DNA of 16,241 nucleotides from Sphingobium sp. (GTDB lineage: Bacteria; Pseudomonadota; Alphaproteobacteria; Sphingomonadales; Sphingomonadaceae), in assembly GCA_020051025.1 (NCBI GenBank), contig JAGVJS010000170.1:1-16241 (forward strand), written 5' to 3'. The position numbers and the translations under genes are program-made. Below the pieces are notes generated by a model. It worked only from the letters and a program-made list of their open reading frames with translations, was not told the DNA's origin and searched no databases. Below, one piece after another: positions 1-6,699 of the stretch. Positions within the stretch are counted from its first letter, which is position 1. Every line of letters begins with the position of its first letter.

Positions 1-75
1 CGTGAACGGACGCGCCAATGCGGGCGCGGCGGCCAGAGCCATCGCGCCAACGGCTGCGAGCAGAAATGTCTTCAT
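1..75 (-). CDS. N-terminus of an exported protein (partial, signal peptide only)
   Basis: The reverse strand from 75 reads as a clean signal peptide: a short basic start (MKTF), a hydrophobic Leu/Ala core, and an Ala-x-Ala cleavage site followed by Arg-Pro-Phe-Thr. Only 25 codons lie in the window, so the mature protein is not visible. The start ATG is preceded by a G-rich stretch (AAGGGTGG) that could serve as a ribosome site. It lies downstream of the PopZ-like gene on the same strand with about 95 bases between, so it may share that transcription unit. The R-P-F-T sequence after the cleavage site resembles the start of some sphingomonad S9-type peptidases, but that is a weak guess. Confidence 0.6.
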   Translation of the reverse strand, partial: MKTFLLAAVGAMALAAAPALARPFT

Positions 76-170
76 GGAAACCACCCTTGGATCGGACAGG
101 CGGCGCGCGATCGGCGCCGTCAGGATGCCAAGGGTCTAGGCCGCCGCGAAAGCGACCGCAAGAACGCGAA

Positions 171-653
171 TCAGCGCCCGGTGATGCGCGAAATTTCCTT
201 CGCCACCATCTCTTCGACCATCGAAGGCAGGCGCGTATCGAGCCATTCCTTCAACATGGGCTTGAGCATCGCGCGGACCAGCCCTTCCAGCGTGTTGTCG
301 CCGCCATCCTTGGGCGTGACCAGCATGGAGGACAGCGCCGACAGCGAATGACGGGCCGCGACTTCGCTTTCCACCGACAGGATCGAATCGTCCGTTTCGG
401 CGGCGTTGGCGGTCTTGGTCGTGGCTTTGGGGGCGGGCATGACTTCCTCCTCCGCAATCTCGTCGGTCAGTTCCAGCACTTCTTCGACAACCGGCTCGAT
501 ATAGACAGGTTCCACCGGCGCAGGCGCAGCCTTTGCTTCGGCCCGCATACGGCGAGGGGCGGCCTGCACCGCTTCCTCGCCCTCTTCGGCGATGATCCGC
601 TTGATGGACGAGAGTATCTCTTCCATCGAGGGTTCCTTGGTCATGTCACCCAT
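171..653 (-). CDS. DUF2497 / PopZ-like polar organizing protein
   Basis: Short acidic protein of about 160 residues with the DUF2497 layout. It has a conserved N-terminal helix (EPSMEEILSSIKRIIAEEGE), a low-complexity Pro/Glu/Ala-rich acidic middle, and a C-terminal helical block rich in Leu, Met and Lys (EGLVRAMLKPMLKEWLDTR) ending in ISRITGR. In Caulobacter, PopZ with this architecture self-assembles at the cell pole through the C-terminal helices and recruits client proteins through the N-terminal helix. A polar scaffold role here is inferred from that family. I chose the ATG at 653 because GGGGA lies a suitable distance upstream; ATGs at 677 and 644 are possible. It follows tolC on the same strand with 70 bases between, and that gap carries a CtrA-type site. 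Confidence 0.8.
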   Translation of the reverse strand: MGDMTKEPSMEEILSSIKRIIAEEGEEAVQAAPRRMRAEAKAAPAPVEPVYIEPVVEEVLELTDEIAEEEVMPAPKATTKTANAAETDDSILSVESEVAARHSLSALSSMLVTPKDGGDNTLEGLVRAMLKPMLKEWLDTRLPSMVEEMVAKEISRITGR

Positions 654-685
654 GGATAGTCCCCGTCCAACCCGCATTGCGCATC

Positions 686-728
686 CTTAACCGTTAAAAT
701 TACCCAGCCGGGTTAACAAGCGGTTAAG
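686..728 (-). promoter_or_regulatory. CtrA-type site (TTAA-N7-TTAA) upstream of the PopZ-like gene
   Basis: Positions 713-727 read TTAACAAGCGGTTAA, an exact TTAA-N7-TTAA as described for the alphaproteobacterial cell-cycle regulator CtrA. A further TTAACC half-site followed by GTTAA lies at 687-697. The outer arms CTTAACCG (686-693) and CGGTTAAG (721-728) are a perfect inverted repeat. The full site is 60-74 bases upstream of the PopZ-like start codon and overlaps the tolC stop codon. Binding is an inference; only the motif match is seen. Confidence 0.45.
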
Positions 729-2214
729 GCTGCCGTGTAGCGGGTGCGACATTGGCGTTTTGCGCGGGCGTGTCAACGGTCCGCGTCGCGACCGGCGCCG
801 GCTGCTTGTCAAAGTTCCAGTCCAGCCACTTGCCCTTCACCCGTTCATAATTGACCATCGGATCATACAATGTGCCGCTGTCCAGCCCCAGATCGTCCGC
901 TTCGGCATGGCCCATAGCCGCCAATACGCTGAAACCTGCGACATAGGCGTTGCGCTGCGCCGTCACCAGCAGCACCTTGGCGTTCAAGGCTTCCTGCTCG
1001 GCATTGAGGATGTCGAGGATGGTACGACTGCCCACGCTGTTTTCCGCGCGCACACCTTCCAGCGACAGATTCGCTGCCTCGACCGCCTTCTGATTCGATT
1101 GGATGCTTTCCAGCGATGCCTGCCAGCTGGCATAGGCAGCGCGGGTCTGGGAAATGACGCCGCGCTCGACCTCAATTTCACGCTCGATCGCTTGCGATTC
1201 CAGCGCCTGATTCCGGCGCACCTGGGCAGCAGGGCGACCGCCCTGATAAAGCGGAAGGCTCAGTTGCACGCCGGCCGCAGCCTGCTTGTTGATCTGCGGC
1301 CCTTCCACGGCATTGCCCTGCGCATCCCGTGCGGTGCCGCCCAACGTTTGCAGATAATTGGTGTAACCGGCCTGGGTAAATCCGGCGATGGTCGGCAAGC
1401 GCCCGGCCCGCGCCACCTTCACGTCATAACTGGCGGCGATCCGGTTCTTCTTTGCCGCCAATATGTCGGGGTTGTCGTTCAGGGCAACCTGCACCGCGAT
1501 CTGCGGCGTTGCAGGCAAGCCCGGCAGGATCGGCGGCGCATCCAGCGTGCCGGCTGCCTCACCCACCAACGCCAGATAATTTTCGCGGCTCGTCACCAGA
1601 TTGGCTTCGGCCGTCTGCAAATCGGACCGCGCGATCGCCAGGCGAGACTGCGACTGCGCTACATCGGTGCGTGTCACGTCGCCGACCTCGAACCGGTCGT
1701 TGGTCGCCTGAAGATTAATCTCCAGCGCCTTCACATTGGACTGGTTGAGCGAAAGCACCGCATTATCGCGGATCACGTCCATATAGGCACCGACCACCTG
1801 CGAAAAGATGCTCGCCTCGGTCCCTCGCAAATTGGCCTGCCCCGCGTCGACGCGCACCTGCGCCGCCTTCACCCCATTGCGCACCGCACCGCCGGAATAG
1901 ATGGGGACGTTGAGCGATGCCTGCGCATTCACCGTCCGCTGCGGCGAGGTAAAGCTGATCGTGGGCTTCAGCACGCTTTCGGAGAAGCTGCCGGTGACGT
2001 TCGCATTGGGACGGCCGGCAGCCTTCTGGATCGGCACATTTTCGTCCGTCGCCCGCTGCCCTGCGCGGGCGCCGGTCAACGTCGGGTTGGACGCATAAGC
2101 CTTCGCCAGCGCGCCCTGCAAGGTTTCGGCCTGCGCCGCACCTGAGAGGGCGGAGGACAGCAACAGCAAAGCAGCCGCGGCATGATGCCGATAAAATTTG
2201 CGCTTCGCCGTCAT
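724..2214 (-). CDS. TolC-family outer membrane efflux/secretion channel
   Basis: 496-residue protein with a signal peptide (basic start, Leu-rich core, cleavage after AQA near residue 29). The mature part begins with the typical TolC opening (ETLQGALAKAYASNPTL) and shows two long helical outer-membrane-efflux repeats, roughly residues 30-225 and 240-435. These contain characteristic stretches such as VPIYSGG and LSLPLYQGG and the late GSRTILDILNAEQE segment. The Pro/Thr/Ala-rich C-terminus is a non-conserved tail. TolC homotrimers form the outer-membrane duct for tripartite pumps and type I secretion. The gene starts 20 bases after the PcmL-like gene on the same strand, with GGGCGGGG before the ATG, so the two are probably cotranscribed. 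It could serve the PrtD-type exporter at the right end of this window, but that is a guess. Confidence 0.93.
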   Translation of the reverse strand: MTAKRKFYRHHAAAALLLLSSALSGAAQAETLQGALAKAYASNPTLTGARAGQRATDENVPIQKAAGRPNANVTGSFSESVLKPTISFTSPQRTVNAQASLNVPIYSGGAVRNGVKAAQVRVDAGQANLRGTEASIFSQVVGAYMDVIRDNAVLSLNQSNVKALEINLQATNDRFEVGDVTRTDVAQSQSRLAIARSDLQTAEANLVTSRENYLALVGEAAGTLDAPPILPGLPATPQIAVQVALNDNPDILAAKKNRIAASYDVKVARAGRLPTIAGFTQAGYTNYLQTLGGTARDAQGNAVEGPQINKQAAAGVQLSLPLYQGGRPAAQVRRNQALESQAIEREIEVERGVISQTRAAYASWQASLESIQSNQKAVEAANLSLEGVRAENSVGSRTILDILNAEQEALNAKVLLVTAQRNAYVAGFSVLAAMGHAEADDLGLDSGTLYDPMVNYERVKGKWLDWNFDKQPAPVATRTVDTPAQNANVAPATRQP

Positions 2215-2234
2215 CTATCCCCGCCCATCATCTT

Positions 2235-2873
2235 TCAGAATTCAAAAGCCTTGGGTGCGCCGAAACCGGGCAGCACCACCATTTCGATATCGACCAGGCT
2301 GTTCAGGCCCAGCGCCCCGCCGACCACCCGGCCGCTGCTCAGGCGCGTGACGCTGCGATCTGCGACGCCCGTTACCACGCGGGCATCCTCGCCAAGCTGC
2401 TGAACGAGCGTGGCGGGGACTTCCTCCACCGCGCCATCGATGAACAGCACATCATAGGGTGCACCGTCGGCCGCGCCCGCGTTCAGCGCGCCGCGCACGA
2501 CGCGTACGCCGGACACCGCGATCTCCGGACCGCCTTCTTCTTCCACCGCCGTCACCTGCGCACCCATGTCCGCCAACAGCGCCGCGGCATAGCCAGTGGC
2601 GGCGCCGATCAGCAGCACCTTGTCGCCCGGCGCGACCTGCGCCTCGGTCAGCAGGCGGCCGGTAACCAGTGGCGGATTGAGCGCACGGCCGTTCGCCAGC
2701 GGGACCGGTCGGTCGATATAGGCCATGGCCCGGCGCTCGGCGGGAACGAATTCCTCGCGCGGCACCTTGGCCATCGCGGCGATGACACGCTGGTCGTCCA
2801 CGTCGCTGGTGCGCAACTGGCTTTCGACCATGGCGGTCCGCATCGAAGAATAGTTCTGCTCGGTCACGATCAT
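2235..2873 (-). CDS. PcmL-like protein-L-isoaspartate O-methyltransferase family protein
   Basis: 212-residue cytoplasmic protein of the isoaspartyl methyltransferase family. The N-terminal region (MRTAMVESQLRTSDVDDQRV, then MAKVPREEFVP and the AYIDRPVPL segment) is typical. A SAM-binding glycine motif is present in altered form (KVLLIGAATGYAAALLADMG), followed by an acidic residue strip (VTAVEEE) where the ribose contact is expected. The family's substrate-binding ISxP segment is replaced by ALNPPLV, so activity on isoaspartate is uncertain and a divergent methyltransferase role is possible. I placed the start at the ATG at 2873, preceded by GAGCGAG; an upstream ATG at 2915 would add 14 unlike residues. 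It is the first gene of a unit with tolC, an arrangement common in alphaproteobacteria. Confidence 0.85.
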   Translation of the reverse strand: MIVTEQNYSSMRTAMVESQLRTSDVDDQRVIAAMAKVPREEFVPAERRAMAYIDRPVPLANGRALNPPLVTGRLLTEAQVAPGDKVLLIGAATGYAAALLADMGAQVTAVEEEGGPEIAVSGVRVVRGALNAGAADGAPYDVLFIDGAVEEVPATLVQQLGEDARVVTGVADRSVTRLSSGRVVGGALGLNSLVDIEMVVLPGFGAPKAFEF

Positions 2874-3024
2874 TTCTCGCTCGGTCCAGTGGGCTTGGCA
2901 CAACTGTATTGGCAATGCAATACACTATGAATATCATCGGACCTCTAAATCAGCGCGCGCGCCGCGCCAAGCGGCTTTGCGCTGCTCTGGCCAAGATTCT
3001 TGAAGGATATGCGACATTGGCCGC

Positions 3025-3053
3025 TTGACTTTGCATCCAAAGCCGCACATTTG
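3025..3053 (+). promoter_or_regulatory. Candidate promoter for tRNA-Cys
   Basis: TTGACT at 3025-3030 is a good -35 element. After 17 bases, CATTTG (3048-3053) is a poor -10 but sits at the right distance from the tRNA 5' end at 3070. The -10 lies in a small perfect hairpin, GCCGCA-CATT-TGCGGC (3042-3057). Position makes it plausible; the -10 match is weak. Confidence 0.3.
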
Positions 3054-3069
3054 CGGCGTCCCACGCCGA

Positions 3070-3143
3070 GGCCCGATGGCGGAGTGGTGACGCAGAGGAC
3101 TGCAAATCCTTGCACGCCGGTTCGATTCCGGCTCGGGCCTCCA
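3070..3143 (+). tRNA. tRNA-Cys (anticodon GCA), CCA encoded
   Basis: A complete 74-base cloverleaf can be folded by hand. The acceptor stem is GGCCCGA (3070-3076) with TCGGGCC (3133-3139), then discriminator T and encoded CCA. The anticodon stem GAGGA/TCCTT closes the loop CTGCAAA with anticodon GCA. The T stem GCCGG/CCGGC closes TTCGATT. Anticodon GCA decodes both Cys codons. It is the only RNA gene I can support in the window. The antisense strand carries a spurious reading frame through the tRNA. Confidence 0.97.
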
Positions 3144-3250
3144 TATATTTGTCGTAGGTACGCGAAAAACCGCTCTTGTTGACATAATGAGCAATTTCGT
3201 CGGTGCGGCACACGGTACACGTGAAATCTGACAGTATGTTCGAGTGATGC

Positions 3251-3278
3251 AAAAAGGCCGCTGGTGTCCAGCGGCCTT
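3251..3278. terminator. Bidirectional rho-independent terminator between tRNA-Cys and the minus-strand fragment
   Basis: A perfect hairpin, GGCCGCTGG (3256-3264), loop TGT, CCAGCGGCC (3268-3276), extended by AA/TT. On the minus strand it is followed by TTTTT, a proper U-tract just after the stop of the 3309-4322 gene. On the plus strand the tail is the weaker TTGCGTCCTTTT. The sequence between the tRNA and this hairpin (3144-3250) holds nothing else I can support. Confidence 0.8.
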
Positions 3279-3308
3279 GCGTCCTTTTGCCGTCTGTTGC
3301 GAACAGCC

Positions 3309-4322
3309 TTACTGCGAAGCCATTTCCCTAGCTAGCTGCTCCACCTCAGATACGAGATAGGCTCTCGGATTTTTGCCGACGTACGAAAGGCCATCCAGCA
3401 TGGCCCTCTTCTGATGGCTGAGATTAAGGAGGTCCAGCGCCTCCATAAGGTTGATCCTCTCCGAGAATGGAAAATCAAACTTCGTTCGATCGAAGTGTGC
3501 AGTGAGGATCGTGGTTTCGCGATCAGGCGAGATAAGTATGCTGTCGGCGAGTTTCTCATCTGCGCGAATCGCGAAGGGAAGTGTGCCGTCGAGCATATAC
3601 TGCAAGACCGGACCCCAAGGTTTTGCACGACCGCTGATCTTTCGCATCACCTTGGTCAGCGGCAGCGAGAATCGATCCTCTTTCGTGACGCCAATGGAAA
3701 CCGAGGCAGCCTCCACGGCATCGAGGAAGGCATCGACGGTTTCCGGATGGAAATGAGGGCCGGTGCCAGGCAACGCAGGTGCATCGGCCTCAATCATTCC
3801 AAGCGTCACAAATTGTTCGATACCGTGGAAAGGTATGTTGAGTTCCTCGGAAAGAGCTTTCGGATCGATCCTTGTTCGCCATTCTTCCGCGAAACGATGA
3901 AGTTCATCTGGATCGAACGCCGGCAGCAGCCGGCTACCATGTGTGCGCCGATGAGGTGATAAATGGCCTGCTTCATGGGCCCACAGCAGAGTCTCCGGCG
4001 ACAATTTGGCGAACCCGGTGGCGGGGCCAATGCCAAGCAGCTTGGGATGTTGCGAATAAATCTTCCGTTCGGCTTTGGCTTCGGCACGGGCCTTTTTATA
4101 TTTCGCGCGCGAAAGATTACCCCATCGCGTGAGCACTTGAGGAGCAGCTTGGGACCCGATGTCCGGGTGAAATTCGAGATCGTGGAAGCCGTGAGGCCAG
4201 CGACGTAGAGCATGGCAGGCATTCCAGATGCTTCGCAAGCGGGCATAAGGCGCCTCTATGGAATGATCTGCAGCGTAAGGATCAACGATCTTGGATAAGC
4301 ACGCGACGCGGGCGCGCGACAA
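3309..4322 (-). CDS. 3' fragment of an unrecognised DNA-binding protein, possibly TniQ-like
   Basis: An open frame of 337 codons with no convincing start. Its first 12 or so codons are the out-of-frame reading of the neighbouring response regulator's DNA-binding domain, and family-like sequence seems to begin near SKIVDPYAADHSIEAPYARL. The rest shows a RRWPHGFHDL segment, a Lys/Arg/Ala-rich helix, then several winged-helix-like units: LLWAHEAGHLSPHRR, ALSEELNIPFHGIEQFVTLG, WGPVLQYMLDGTLPF and ALDLLNLSHQKRAMLDGL. This layout recalls C-terminal regions of transposon-encoded TniQ-type targeting proteins, but I see no zinc-finger CxxC motifs and cannot confirm the family. It overlaps the truncated regulator by 41 bases. 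No ribosome site is visible, so it may be an untranslated remnant. Confidence 0.5.
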   Translation of the reverse strand: MSRARVACLSKIVDPYAADHSIEAPYARLRSIWNACHALRRWPHGFHDLEFHPDIGSQAAPQVLTRWGNLSRAKYKKARAEAKAERKIYSQHPKLLGIGPATGFAKLSPETLLWAHEAGHLSPHRRTHGSRLLPAFDPDELHRFAEEWRTRIDPKALSEELNIPFHGIEQFVTLGMIEADAPALPGTGPHFHPETVDAFLDAVEAASVSIGVTKEDRFSLPLTKVMRKISGRAKPWGPVLQYMLDGTLPFAIRADEKLADSILISPDRETTILTAHFDRTKFDFPFSERINLMEALDLLNLSHQKRAMLDGLSYVGKNPRAYLVSEVEQLAREMASQ

Positions 4323-4968
4323 AAGCGCGCAGGAGGGAGAATTCTCCAGCCGACATCGTCACGATTTCGCTTCGGTCATTAACGACAACATGCTGCCCCA
4401 GATCGATGGTCCATCCCGAAAAGGCATAGAGGTTATCACCCTGACCTTGAGCGCTGTTCTCACCGCGTCGGCCTGTCACTCCCTCTATCGCCTGCTGTAG
4501 TTCATGCGCCCGCCAGTCGGGCTGAATGATCCTGCTATTGCCGCAGTAAACGGCTTCGAGCCTTTCGAAATCGCGCCAGTCTGTCGCGAAAATGACAAGG
4601 CCCAATCCAATCGATTGCACTGTCGCGATTAACTTCGTGCAGGCGACGTCAGGCACAAACCCATTGAGTAGAACGAAGTCGAACGACTGGCTTTGTACAA
4701 CATCACTATCAAATGCGGGATCTGTGTGGATGACTGCCCTAAAACCCCAACTTTCCATCAGAGCTTCCAGGGCCCTGCTTCGGTTTGCATCGGACTCAAT
4801 AATCAGCAGGGAAGTCGCATGCCTGTGAAGTTTCGCAGCATGGGGAATGAAATCGCCAGGCTCGCGGTGCATCTGGCCGAAGGCGGTAAGTTGCGCACGA
4901 CCGATCGTGGAAGTGCGCCCAGGATAGCGCGGGAAGCGATAAGGCCGATAATGCGTCAGGCTGGGCAT
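4282..4968 (-). CDS. OmpR-family response regulator, truncated, with a degenerate receiver
   Basis: 228-residue frame starting at 4968, supported by GGAGGAG about ten bases upstream. After about 50 unusual N-terminal residues comes a receiver-like domain (about 52-165): acidic ESD at 58-60, the beta-3 strand FDFVLLN, and a final RIIQPDW. The phosphoacceptor Asp is replaced by Asn102 and the conserved Lys by Gln149, so phosphorylation is unlikely. An OmpR-type winged-helix domain begins at about 184 (SGWTIDL, then MSAGEFSLLRAFVARPRRVL), but the frame stops four codons after RVL, before the recognition helix. DNA binding should therefore be lost. It lies 54 bases downstream of the PAS-LuxR regulator on the same strand. 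The break coincides with the start of the unrelated fragment to its left. Confidence 0.75.
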   Translation of the reverse strand: MPSLTHYRPYRFPRYPGRTSTIGRAQLTAFGQMHREPGDFIPHAAKLHRHATSLLIIESDANRSRALEALMESWGFRAVIHTDPAFDSDVVQSQSFDFVLLNGFVPDVACTKLIATVQSIGLGLVIFATDWRDFERLEAVYCGNSRIIQPDWRAHELQQAIEGVTGRRGENSAQGQGDNLYAFSGWTIDLGQHVVVNDRSEIVTMSAGEFSLLRAFVARPRRVLIQDR

Positions 4969-5022
4969 AAATCTCTACTCCTCCGATGCATTGAGATCGA
5001 GAGCATCATGTCTTGGAACAGA

Positions 5023-6429
5023 TTATTTCAATGGTCTGTCCGCCGCCACGCCCGCCCGATGTGCGATTTGCAGTAATGCGGACAGCGTGGAGACATTGAG
5101 CCGCTCCATAAGATGGGCGCGATGGGCTTCGACAGTCCGGGGGCTGATACCAAGCGCGCGCGCAATGCTTTTGTTGGTGCCGCCATCGACCAGACCCAGA
5201 AGCACTTCCCGTTCCCTACGTGGCAGCCGCGCCAGACGATCGGCCAGATCGCCGCGTTCATCCGATGGCGCATCGAACCGGCAGGGCAACGCCTCGCTGG
5301 CATGTCGAAGGGCCCGGTCCAGCTCATCCGCGCAAAGCGGCGTGATCAGGAAATCAACGGCGCCCCCGCGCATTGCACCGATGACATGCTGCGTCGGGGT
5401 GGTTCCATCACCGATGAATATGACCTGCAAATCAGCGGGCCGACCGTCCAATATTCTGGCAAAGGAGGTTTCCGGATTATCGTTACCCCGCAGGTCGACG
5501 ATAAGACAGCCTGGATTGAGCACTTCGGCGACCTGCATAAGCTCATGGGCCGTAGAGAAACGCTTGATCCTGCGAGCGCGCTTGCACAGCTCAGCCTCCA
5601 TGACCGGATCGGACAGGTCAGAGCGTTGCACCAGATAGAGCTGGATTTCCGGCGACACGTCCTCGACGATTCCACCGATCCAACTCTCTTCTCCTGGGCC
5701 GGGTGGGATAGCGAAGCAGGTTTCACGAACCTGGCAACGCACGATTCCGTCCCGGTCGATGATCCTGTATGATAGTCGCTGGACCTGACCGGCATGAGCC
5801 AGCGCGCGCAGGTCCGAAACATGCGTCCGATCTTCGGGATGAATGTGGCCATGCCAGTCGAGCCCAGGGACATCCGCAAGATCGACGTCCCACAATATTT
5901 CCGCCGCTGGACTGCGATATTTCAATGCGCCCGTATTAGGGCAAGCTATCCATAGCGCGAGGCTGCTATGGTCGGCAAAGCGCCGGAAGGACGCATCCAC
6001 AGATTGTGACGCGCGCTGACTATGCGAGGGCTCTTCAATCTCTTCGAGAAGAACTATCGCTCCGGAGATATCAGCCAGATCTGGATCTGCATACGGCATG
6101 GCCCGCACCCTGACCCAAGACGCATCGACCTCGCCTTTTTGCAGAAGAAAATCGATGGCCGGCATGCCCTGTTCGCCGCCAAATGCGCGCAGGGCGGGAT
6201 GATGCGGTTTTTCAAGAGGCGACCCATCGGGATAATAGCCCTCGCTGCACGTATCGAGCAGGCAATCAACCGAGCGGACACTTCCACCGGTGGTACGATT
6301 GAACCGATTATTGGCGTGCGACAACCTGCCATCGCCTGCAAAAATAGCGACGCCGATCGGCATGTTTTCGAGGATCGACGTCATCGCGTCCCCGTGCATG
6401 CCCCTCGCATAATCATCCTCAGCCCGCAT
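5023..6429 (-). CDS. FixJ-like regulator with fused sensor: PAS-PAS-receiver-LuxR HTH
   Basis: 468 residues. Domains in order: PAS (about 16-130, beginning ILENMPIGVAIFAGDGRLSHANNRF); a second PAS of PAS_3 type (about 148-265, with HIHPEDR and a final GGIVEDVS); a receiver-like domain (about 275-380) with Asp312 in CLIVDLRG at the phosphoacceptor place but Thr363 where Lys is expected (FLITPL); and a LuxR/FixJ helix-turn-helix (about 398-460: LPRREREVLLGLVDGGTNKSIARALGISPRTVEAHR). No kinase domain is present, so sensing and DNA binding seem joined in one chain. The start at 6429 has TAGGAG six bases upstream. It is the first gene of a minus-strand unit with the truncated regulator and is divergent from the ferritin-like operon, which is its most obvious possible target. 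The signal sensed is unknown; no cofactor motif is evident. Confidence 0.85.
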   Translation of the reverse strand: MRAEDDYARGMHGDAMTSILENMPIGVAIFAGDGRLSHANNRFNRTTGGSVRSVDCLLDTCSEGYYPDGSPLEKPHHPALRAFGGEQGMPAIDFLLQKGEVDASWVRVRAMPYADPDLADISGAIVLLEEIEEPSHSQRASQSVDASFRRFADHSSLALWIACPNTGALKYRSPAAEILWDVDLADVPGLDWHGHIHPEDRTHVSDLRALAHAGQVQRLSYRIIDRDGIVRCQVRETCFAIPPGPGEESWIGGIVEDVSPEIQLYLVQRSDLSDPVMEAELCKRARRIKRFSTAHELMQVAEVLNPGCLIVDLRGNDNPETSFARILDGRPADLQVIFIGDGTTPTQHVIGAMRGGAVDFLITPLCADELDRALRHASEALPCRFDAPSDERGDLADRLARLPRREREVLLGLVDGGTNKSIARALGISPRTVEAHRAHLMERLNVSTLSALLQIAHRAGVAADRPLK

Positions 6430-6488
6430 GCCCGCTCCTACGATCGTCGTTCGCGAAACTCGGTCTGGGCTTAGATACGGGCGTGTGA

Positions 6489-6535
6489 TCGAAATGGATG
6501 CGCTGCATCGAAATATTATGGGAAAGCAATTTCGA
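6489..6535. promoter_or_regulatory. Three copies of TCGAAAT in the divergent promoter region
   Basis: TCGAAAT occurs at 6489-6495 and 6508-6514 as direct copies 19 bases apart, and inverted as ATTTCGA at 6529-6535, 21 bases on. The second and third form an inverted repeat around ATTATGGGAAAGCA. They sit just upstream of the FixJ-like gene start (6429) and inside the 270-base gap before the ferritin-like operon (6700). Spacing near two helical turns suggests an operator. No clear sigma70 promoter was found in the rest of the gap. Confidence 0.35.
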
Positions 6536-6699
6536 AGGCGCCTAAAAACGCCGGTCCGGTCATTTGGTTGCTTGCGTAATATCCCTCAGTAATCGGCCGA
6601 AATAGCCAGTCTCTGAACCGCCCTTCACTCCTTGGCGGCTGCCCGCGATCTCGCTTGTCCTGCGGATCGTCACGACAGTTCCAAGTGGAGGACCATCCC

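Noticed and set aside
18..659. 213-codon plus-strand frame opposite the PopZ-like gene
   Set aside because: Arg/His/Phe-rich shadow of the DUF2497 gene, whose conserved N- and C-terminal helices are clear on the other strand.
760..2145. 461-codon open frame on the plus strand opposite tolC
   Set aside because: High-GC shadow of a convincing TolC gene; His/Arg-rich composition, no domain and no ribosome site.
2934..3252. Minus-strand reading frames antisense to tRNA-Cys (one contains ARAGIEPACKDLQSS)
   Set aside because: They are the well-known spurious frames obtained by translating the complement of a tRNA-Cys gene; no ribosome site and no independent support.
6430..6699. Mn riboswitch or Fur/Mur/MntR box upstream of the metal operon
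   Set aside because: I looked for yybP-ykoY-like structure and for palindromic iron/manganese boxes and found no credible match.
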